A model generated the notes under the pieces. The model saw only the letters and a list, made by a program, of their open reading frames with translations. It was not told where the DNA came from and searched no databases. A stretch of DNA of 14,789 bases from Willaertia magna (Eukaryota > Heterolobosea > Eutetramitea > Acrasida > Naegleriidae): contig CADWAF010003110.1 of the NCBI GenBank assembly GCA_902984215.1, forward strand, positions 1-14,789, in the 5' to 3' direction. Shown here piece by piece: positions 1-7,000 of the stretch. How positions within the stretch are numbered: position 1 is the first letter of the stretch; each line of letters starts with the position of its first letter. A program made the translations under genes and the position numbers.

Positions 1-27
1 ATATTTACAAAAAATAATTAATAGAAA

Positions 28-1551
28 TTAATCTGCATTTAAATATTTTTCAAATTCTAAAGCTCCTTTTACTGCTTTTTCTAATGAAGATTTATGTTTT
101 AATAAAAATCCTTGTAATTGTGCCATACTAAAAGTAACATGCTTAATTCTTTCCCAAAATAAATTAATATTTTCCTCTAAATAATTGTTATCATCACAAG
201 GATAAAAATGTTTTAACATTGTTTTAACTTGATATTCAGTTGCATAACCAATAAAAATCTTTCTGTCAATTCTTCCAGTTCTAATTAAGGCAGGAGGTAA
301 TTTTTCTTTATGATTACTTGTCATAACAATTATTCTAGATTCTTGAGAAGAAATACCATCAATACAATTTAAAATTCCAGAAAAAGTTACATATTATAAA
401 TTAGTTTCAATGACATTGGTCATATCATTTTCATCCACTTTTTTATCATCACTACTTTTAAAGGCAGAATCAATATCTTCTAAAACAATCATTGCATCAG
501 TTGGAGCATCATTAAATAACATACTTAAGGTATCATCAGTTAAACCCTTAGATGCTAAATTAATTACACAAATATTTAAATTGAAAGTTGCAGCTATTGC
601 TGAAATACATGAAGTTTTTCCTGTTCCTGGAGGTCCATATAATAAATAACCTCTTCTATATGGAATACCTCTATCTTCATACCAATTTCTTCCAGTTATA
701 AACTCATTGATATCTTGTTGTAAATCATCCCAAACACCCTTATCAAGGATTACAGTCTCTTTTTCTCTCTTGTTTTTTACTGAAGCAATTGCCCAATTTT
801 GATAATAAGAAGTGTAAATAAGTGTCTTCTCTCTTGTTGAAAGCATATATAAATAATAACAATCTTTCAATAAATCTCTAAAGATTTCATGAGCTGAGGT
901 TTTGTTCTTTAACACCACTTCACTCTTATTAACATTTAACAATGGCTTATCTTTCTTTTTTGAAAATAAAAGGTCAGGGGAAGGACAGTTATTATTTTCA
1001 TTTGGAGGAATAAAATACTTAATAATCCAATCAATAAATTGATATTTAGATTTTAAAAGGTAAACTTCTTCTTTTTCTCTTTGTCTTCCATCATTTTCAG
1101 TATGTTGTTGATTGTTTTTATTTAAAATAATAATAAAAGGTTGTCCCTTAATATAAATAAGATGTGTACCATAACTTGGAACGAATTTAGCCTTATTAAA
1201 TTCTTTTGAAATAACCTCTAAACTATAGTCAAATGCAGCTTGATTTTGTTTCTTTTCTAAACGATTTGTTCCAGTATAGTAATCATTTCCTGCTGAAGAA
1301 TTTTTATATGGTTTTAAACGTGTTGCACCTTGTTTTGTGTAAGGGTGATAAGTAAAATAAGTATTAAACCAATTAAATTCTTCATCTGAATCTCTTAAGG
1401 TCAATTGGTAAGTGAAATATTTGTAAAATACTTGTTCTATGATTTGTTTGAAATAATAAATAAATGTTGAAATCATTCCAATAATTAGAATGTGTTCAAT
1501 TCCTAAATATTTTCCAAATGCTAACGTTGATGGTTCTGAAACGCCGTTCAT
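28..1551 (-). CDS. BCS1: BCS1-like mitochondrial AAA ATPase, interrupted by one in-frame TAA
   Basis: BCS1 is a mitochondrial inner-membrane AAA protein that translocates the folded Rieske iron-sulfur protein during respiratory complex III assembly. Seen here: an N-terminal membrane segment (about residues 17-34), a BCS1_N-like region (about 40-260), then the AAA core with Walker A GPPGTGKT at 306-313 and Walker B MIVLEDID at 354-361. After residue 385 comes a TAA at 394-396. The same frame then continues unbroken for 121 codons (393 to 31) with family-typical blocks: VTFSGILNCIDG, MTSNH (sensor 1), PALIRTGRID (arginine finger region), GYAT and MAQLQGF. Termination is at TAA 28-30. The ATG at 324 lies inside the AAA domain and is not a plausible independent start. 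No AG lies between the stop and the VTFSG block, so a GT-AG intron cannot remove the stop without losing conserved sequence. The family is certain; whether the gene works is not. It may be a pseudogene, a sequencing or assembly error, or corrected at the RNA or translation level. It lies downstream of PUS3 on the same strand. Confidence 0.9.
391..414 (-). other. 24-bp in-frame, stop-containing segment within BCS1
   Basis: These eight codons read V-I-E-T-N-L-stop-Y. The segment is bounded by ATGT at 413-416 and ATGT at 389-392, exactly 24 bases apart. If it were absent the reading would be D-M-T-N-V-T-F-S-G, which matches the usual BCS1 arrangement (yeast has a similar S-V-T-F-S-G). It lacks an AG 3' end, so it is not a conventional intron. 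Whether it is a recent insertion, tandem-repeat slippage or simply a region with a point nonsense mutation cannot be told from one sequence. Confidence 0.5.
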
Positions 1552-1851
1552 TGCTGTCTCTTTTTTTTTGTTGATTGTACTTTAGTGTTTAAAACAATTC
1601 AATTTATATTATTTTTGCTTTAACATGTTGCATTATTACTTAAACATAGATGTAGTAATTTACATTGAAAGAAACTCATCTAAATAGGAACCCCAACCTT
1701 TTGAAAAATGTAACACGCTTTGAAATTTGGGAAAGTAGTACCAACATGTTCACAGTTTGGGATTGTAATCATAAATAAATACTTCGAACCTGTAACACTC
1801 AAAGACAAATAAGAGAATTATATTGTTTACTATATTAAAATTACAATAAAT
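1552..1851. promoter_or_regulatory. Intergenic region between PUS3 and BCS1 with two repeated short motifs
   Basis: This 300-bp stretch has no coding potential I would accept. It must hold the PUS3 3' end and the BCS1 promoter. It is less AT-rich in the middle (about 1685-1800) than other spacers. TTTGGGA occurs at 1726-1732 and 1756-1762, 30 bp apart, and TGTAACAC occurs at 1709-1716 and 1791-1798. These are candidate regulatory sites only; no factor is known to me. No tRNA or other RNA gene was found. Confidence 0.3.
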
Positions 1852-3168
1852 TTATTTCTTCCTCTTCTTTTTGACGCTTTCTAAACATTCTTCATAGGAA
1901 TTGGCCGTAGGTCTATCTAACAGTTTTACATATTTAGGTCCCTTTTCTTTCTTTGGTAACAATTCTAAAGCTTCCTTTAAAGGAATAATATTATTATTTT
2001 CATTATTATTCATTTTCACTAATAAATTATTTGTATCATTATACATTATATTCAATAAACTAATTTTCATAACATTCTTCCACCAACTTTGATAAAAACT
2101 ATTAACTAACTCTCTAGCTCCCTCCAAATATAAATTTCTATTATTTCTTTCGTAAATCCAATTTAAATCTTCAAATACACAATCATATAAAACTAATGGA
2201 AATTCAGATGCAATAACATATTGTGGTTTAGCTGGATATTTTTCAATATTTAATAAATTTAAAATAATTTCAGGTTCTTCCTTTTCTTCTCCAACTAAAA
2301 ATAAAATTGATGCCATACAACGTATTTGATGCCATAAAAAGGAATATCCACAAACAATAATCTCATAAATTGTATGTTTATCATCTTCTTCTTCTATACC
2401 ATTATTGTTATTAGACTGTAAAAATAATGAAGATTTCACAATCTCTACATTTAAAATCTTACGTTTAAAGTTAGATACCTCTTCCGCATTAATCTTACAA
2501 AAATTCCTAAAATCATGTTCACCTATAAAATAAGAACAAGCCTTTCTCATCTTCTCTATATTTAACTTTCCTTTAACAAAAAAGTATTTATAAGTTCTTT
2601 GAATACAACCAAATCTAGCATCAAAATCTTTATCAACAGGACAATAAGCATGAATACGAATATCTTCAGGTAAATTATTATTTAACATTCTTAGATAATC
2701 TGGTTGTTCTTTTGGATCCATTCTAATCTTTAAAGAAACAACTTGACATAAAGCTGAAACTCCTTTATCTGTTCTTCCACATCTTGTATAAGAAGAAGAT
2801 TCTTCATTTTCAATAAGTTTAACTTTTTTAAAGGCTTCAAAAAGATGGTATTCTATAGTGTTAGTGGTATGGGCTTGTCTTGCTAATCCTTGATAGTTAA
2901 ATCCTATATATGAAAATTTAAAAGCCATATATTGATAAGATTGTTTTGACCAATCTAATTCTTTGTTTTTCTTTTTCTTTTTTTTACCTTTTGGCTCATT
3001 ATCAGTGTTATTGGCTATATTTTTATTTATGGAAGCGTTAATTTTCTCTTCTTCTTCTTTCTTTCTATAATATGAAACCAATTCAATTAATTCTTCTCTA
3101 GACATTTCACTAGTAGATTTCTTTAACAACAAAGAAATATTCTCTTCCGATAATTGAGTTTCTGACAT
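1852..3168 (-). CDS. PUS3: tRNA pseudouridine(38/39) synthase, PUS3/Deg1 family
   Basis: This TruA-family enzyme isomerises uridine 38/39 in the tRNA anticodon arm. The 438-residue, intronless product shows the catalytic block GRTDKGVSA (nucleophile Asp134), the FDARFGCIQRTYKYFF block (182-197), and WHQIRCMASILFLVG (279-293) followed by the eukaryotic Pus3-type PAKPQY (312-317) and SEFPLVLYDC (321-330) stretches. These place it with PUS3 rather than PUS1 or bacterial TruA. The N-terminal extension has a charged helix (about 22-45) and a lysine run (about 59-69). The protein ends in KKKRKK. Both basic stretches could be nuclear localisation signals. The region at about 252-264 (Asn/Glu-rich) is a low-complexity insert. 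The start ATG follows an A-rich leader (AAAAAATG), the context seen at other starts here. It is transcribed divergently from the gene at 3223. Confidence 0.95.
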   Translation of the reverse strand: MSETQLSEENISLLLKKSTSEMSREELIELVSYYRKKEEEEKINASINKNIANNTDNEPKGKKKKKKNKELDWSKQSYQYMAFKFSYIGFNYQGLARQAHTTNTIEYHLFEAFKKVKLIENEESSSYTRCGRTDKGVSALCQVVSLKIRMDPKEQPDYLRMLNNNLPEDIRIHAYCPVDKDFDARFGCIQRTYKYFFVKGKLNIEKMRKACSYFIGEHDFRNFCKINAEEVSNFKRKILNVEIVKSSLFLQSNNNNGIEEEDDKHTIYEIIVCGYSFLWHQIRCMASILFLVGEEKEEPEIILNLLNIEKYPAKPQYVIASEFPLVLYDCVFEDLNWIYERNNRNLYLEGARELVNSFYQSWWKNVMKISLLNIMYNDTNNLLVKMNNNENNNIIPLKEALELLPKKEKGPKYVKLLDRPTANSYEECLESVKKKRKK

Positions 3169-3222
3169 TTTTTAAAAAATTTTAAATGCAAAGTTAATAT
3201 TCCATTAAAAAATTTAACGAAA
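3169..3222. promoter_or_regulatory. Short divergent intergenic region (putative bidirectional promoter)
   Basis: Only 54 bp separate the start codons of PUS3 (minus) and the small membrane protein gene (plus). It is almost all A/T, with alternating T- and A-tracts near 3169-3185 (TTTTTTAAAAAATTTTAAA is centred there). Core promoters for both genes must lie here or inside the coding regions. No named element is recognised. Confidence 0.45.
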
Positions 3223-3666
3223 ATGAAGATTAGAGATTCACTATTAAAAACTCTATCGGGAAGTGAAGAAACATATAATAGATTATTTAATAGTAATAAT
3301 AAAGATAGAGTATGGATGAAATTAAAGAAACCATTTCCAATCCATCATATTCTATATTATTCAATAATTGGTTGTACTTATCTTTATATAATTTATAAAA
3401 CAGTAAGATATAAAGTTGAATATGAAACACAAGTACAATTAGAAATGTTAACAATGAAATATAATTATGAAAGATTATTATTAAATCATAAATTTGGAAG
3501 TATGGATGAATTTAAACAATATATAGGTAATCATAAACGTCAATATAGTGGTGAATGGAATGCTGCAAAATCTAGTTTATTTAAAACAACTAGATCTGAT
3601 CTAATTTCAAAATCAAATGATTTAATTAATATTAAAACACAATTACAAAATTTACAAAAGAAATAA
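3223..3666 (+). CDS. Small single-pass membrane protein of unknown function
   Basis: I do not recognise the family of this 147-residue product. It has a basic N-terminal region (about 1-38, with KLKK just before the hydrophobic stretch), one predicted transmembrane helix at about 41-59 (HHILYYSIIGCTYLYIIY), and then a charged, helix-prone C-terminal part (60-147) with possible coiled-coil character, ending in IKTQLQNLQKK. There is no cleavable signal peptide. The architecture fits a tail facing one side of an organelle or ER membrane, and the small size and basic N-terminus would suit a mitochondrial inner-membrane or assembly protein, but that is only a guess. Codon use matches the neighbours. 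The ATG has an A-rich context (ACGAAAATG). Reality is supported by its uninterrupted frame, the divergent layout with PUS3 and the sensible topology. Confidence 0.75.
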   Translation: MKIRDSLLKTLSGSEETYNRLFNSNNKDRVWMKLKKPFPIHHILYYSIIGCTYLYIIYKTVRYKVEYETQVQLEMLTMKYNYERLLLNHKFGSMDEFKQYIGNHKRQYSGEWNAAKSSLFKTTRSDLISKSNDLINIKTQLQNLQKK

Positions 3667-4050
3667 TTATTTTTGAACTATCATTTTGTAAATAATTTAA
3701 AAAGGATAAATTATACAAAAATAATAAAATTGTAAATATAAATATCATTTGGTAATTATAAGATACTATCGTTTAATGCAGTAATTTATTACAATAATAA
3801 TATGAAAAGACTTTGGAGGAAATGATAATGAGGCAACTTTGAAGAAATAACCTTTTAGTACTTCCCGTCACCATCTCAAATGTCATTCCACATAAAATAA
3901 AAAAATAAAACAACAAAAAAAAAATTCAAAGATTGCCAAAAATTTAATTTTCAAAAAAAAAACACCTAATTCCCTATCGACTAGTAGTAGTACCGCGTAG
4001 TGTATTATAGATCCATTAGTAGAATTCATCACTATCATTAAAAAAACAAG
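3667..4050 (+). promoter_or_regulatory. Intergenic region upstream of the ABCG-like gene
   Basis: This 384-bp non-coding stretch holds the 3' end of the small membrane protein gene and the promoter of the ABCG-like gene. It contains long A-tracts (about 3894-3930 and 3952-3963) followed by a less AT-rich block (about 3966-4010, with a short GTAGTAGTA run). The A-tracts may act as nucleosome-depleting promoter elements, which is inference. The reading frame on the minus strand at 3883-4086 is not credible as a gene. Confidence 0.35.
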
Positions 4051-7000
4051 ATGAATCCTAAACTTTTCATCTTCCTTTTTCTTCAAATACTATTATTTCA
4101 ATTTACTTTTCAACAAGTGACAACAACACCAAATTTTTGTCCATTACTTTCAAATTTACAATCAAAACAAAAGTTATGTCCAACAACAACAAGTACAACT
4201 AGTACAACAACCAACTATTTAGCATCTAAAACATTATTTGGAGCATCATGGTGTTTTAATAGTAATTTTAAAAGTTCTTTACCAATTGATTTTAAAGATC
4301 CAGATATTACAAATTGTAAAGATGAAAGAGCAAAATGTTTTTCTAAATTAATTCAAGATAATAATATTTTAAATGATAATCCATTATGTTTTAATGAAAC
4401 AGATTTATTATATACAAATTATGGTATTTCATTTTTAGATATTTTAATTAAAAATAATAAAATTGTTGAAGAATCAAATAAAAATAATACTTATTTAAAT
4501 AGAAATTGTATTACAATACATAATATTTATCCAATTGAAATTGGTCAATTAAATACAGCAAATAAATTGACAAGTGATTTAAAAGAATTATTATTAATTG
4601 TAACAAATCAAAATTTAATTTTAATTGATATGAAAAATGAAAAATTTATAAATAATATTAATTTAGAAAAACCATTATTAAATAAAAAAGAAAGTGTTAC
4701 AATTATTAAAGAAAGTAGTGATTCAATTATTGGTTTTTTAACTTATTCTAAAAATAATATTTTAAAATTTAAAATTAAATATGATGGAACTTTTATTCAA
4801 TTTTTAAATGAAGGTAATTTAAATATTTTAAATTATGTAACTGAATTTGAAGAATTACAAAAAATGGTTACAATGAAGATTGAATCAACTTTTTATTTAA
4901 TGATAAATATTTATGATTTACAAAATCAAAAATTAAATGCTTTATTATTTTATAATTTTAATACAAATAAATTTAATAGATGGGATTTAAAATTTAATGA
5001 AAAAATTATTTATACAAATTTTGTAATTCAAGGTCAATTTGATACTACATCTGTAACTACATCTGATGAAGTCAAATGTCATAAAACATTAAATGAAAGA
5101 TCATTAATTATTTTATCATCAAGTACTAATATTTATATTTTAGGATTTTTACAAAAAGATTTACAAATTGATGTTACATCAAATGAAGGAAAATATTCAT
5201 TAATTTATTCACATGGAATTTCAACTGAATCCATTACCAGTGTTTCTGCATTTACTGAATGTTTTGGTTCTTTACAAAATCCATCACAAAATATTTGGTT
5301 GACTATTACAATCATTAAAAATCAACCTGATTCAACAAATAATTTTAAACCATTTATTTTATTCTTAAATTTAAATGATTTCTCCAAATTAAAAATAGAT
5401 TTTTATAATGCTGCTGTTAAACAAGTTGATTCAATTATTTATTTACCAAACCAATATGATGCATTTTCAGGTACAACATTTAATGGACAAAGAGTTGCCA
5501 CTTGTCAAGCACTTTTTAATAACAACCAAAATCCAATTCTTTTACCTCAAATGCCAATCGGTAATTTAAAATGTACTGATAGAACAATTATTGGTCCAAT
5601 TACCTTAACTAATGGTTATGAAATCCCAAAGAGAGTAGATATCTCTTTCTATAAAAGTGCTGAAACTGCACCAAAATTAGCAGTTGCCAACAGTCAACAG
5701 TTTAATGGATTTTATAAGATTATTGGTGTTTCATCTTTACAATCAATGGAACTATTTCTATTTCAAGAGATTGCATGTGATGGAGCAAAACAACCATTAT
5801 TACAACAAGTAAATATGTTGTATTTAGATTCATACATTTCTGAAGTAACATTCTCTAATAACGGTCAACATTTATTTATTACAAAAAGTAGAAAATATTA
5901 TGATATATTTTCTAATAATAGATTATCTGAAATTTGTCAAAAATTACAAAATAATTTAAATAACCCAAATGCAGTTGAAAAACAATTAATTGATGATAGT
6001 TTGTCACAATTCAAAACTGTTTGTAATGAAAAGAACCCATCAACTTTCACAATTTTTGATTACATCAGTTATTATTCAATGTGTAATTCTGGTACAGAAT
6101 GCCCAAGATTTGGAGATTTAGGTTTAATCACAAATAATGATAATTCAATTTCATCTGATGCTGAAATGCGTACCTTAACTGTAGGTAATCATTTAATTCG
6201 TCCAATGAAAACCTATGCTTGTGAACCTGGTTATTTCTGTAATGATATCATTACCGGTAAACGTAAAAAGTGTCCACCCGGTTTTAAATGTAGTACAGAT
6301 AAATTGATTTCACCACAAATTTGTAATGAAAGTAATGATTTCTCATCACAATGTATAAATGAAGGTACAATTAACGAAGAGAAATGTCCTGATGGTAAGA
6401 TGTGTTTAAACCCTGGAAATTCATTATATTCACCACCTGGTTTTTATTTAAAGAAATCAAAACGTAATGTTTTGTATAGTTGTTCATCAGGTCAGTATTG
6501 TCCATTAGGTGCTTCTATTCCATCTGATGATTTAATATTACCATCAATTACTACAAATACAAGAGCTGTCACAAGTGATGTTGGTGCTTCATTGAACTGT
6601 CCATCATTGTATTACTGTGAATCACCTGATTTTATGTTACCAATTCCATGTATTTCACAAATTGGTAATCAAACACAATATTGTCCAACTGGAACATTTG
6701 TTGCAAATCAAAAGTGTCCACCAGGTTATTATTGTCCAACATTATCTTCTAAAAAACCATGTGAACAAGGATATTATTGTCCAGAAGGTAGTTACTTTGA
6801 AAATCCATGCCCAGCTGGATATTATTGTCCTAATCCAACAGTTAAATATATTTGTCCATCTGGATCATATTGTCCTGCAGGTTCAGCACAAAGTAAACCA
6901 TGTCAATTATTAGGATTCTGTCCAGAAGGTAGTACAAAAGAACAAAACTTCTATTTAGGTATTTTATTATTTTTAATTGTAATCATTATTGTGGTTGTTG

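Noticed and set aside
28..324. Separate 98-residue gene at the left edge
   Set aside because: It is the C-terminal half of the BCS1 AAA domain in the same frame as the upstream part; its ATG is an internal Met (MTSNH sensor 1 block).
394..396. Reassigned genetic code (TAA as sense) to explain the BCS1 stop
   Set aside because: No other gene has an internal TAA in a conserved region, and all genes end with TAA; Gln is encoded normally by CAA throughout.
1781..1793. TTCGAA core resembling a tRNA T-loop (GGTTCGAA on the minus strand)
   Set aside because: The flanking bases do not form a T-stem, and no acceptor, D or anticodon arms can be placed around it.
3883..4086. 67-codon minus-strand reading frame overlapping the start of the ABCG-like gene
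   Set aside because: Composition is low-complexity, produced by A-tracts and the antisense of a signal peptide. It has no domain and overlaps a strong gene.
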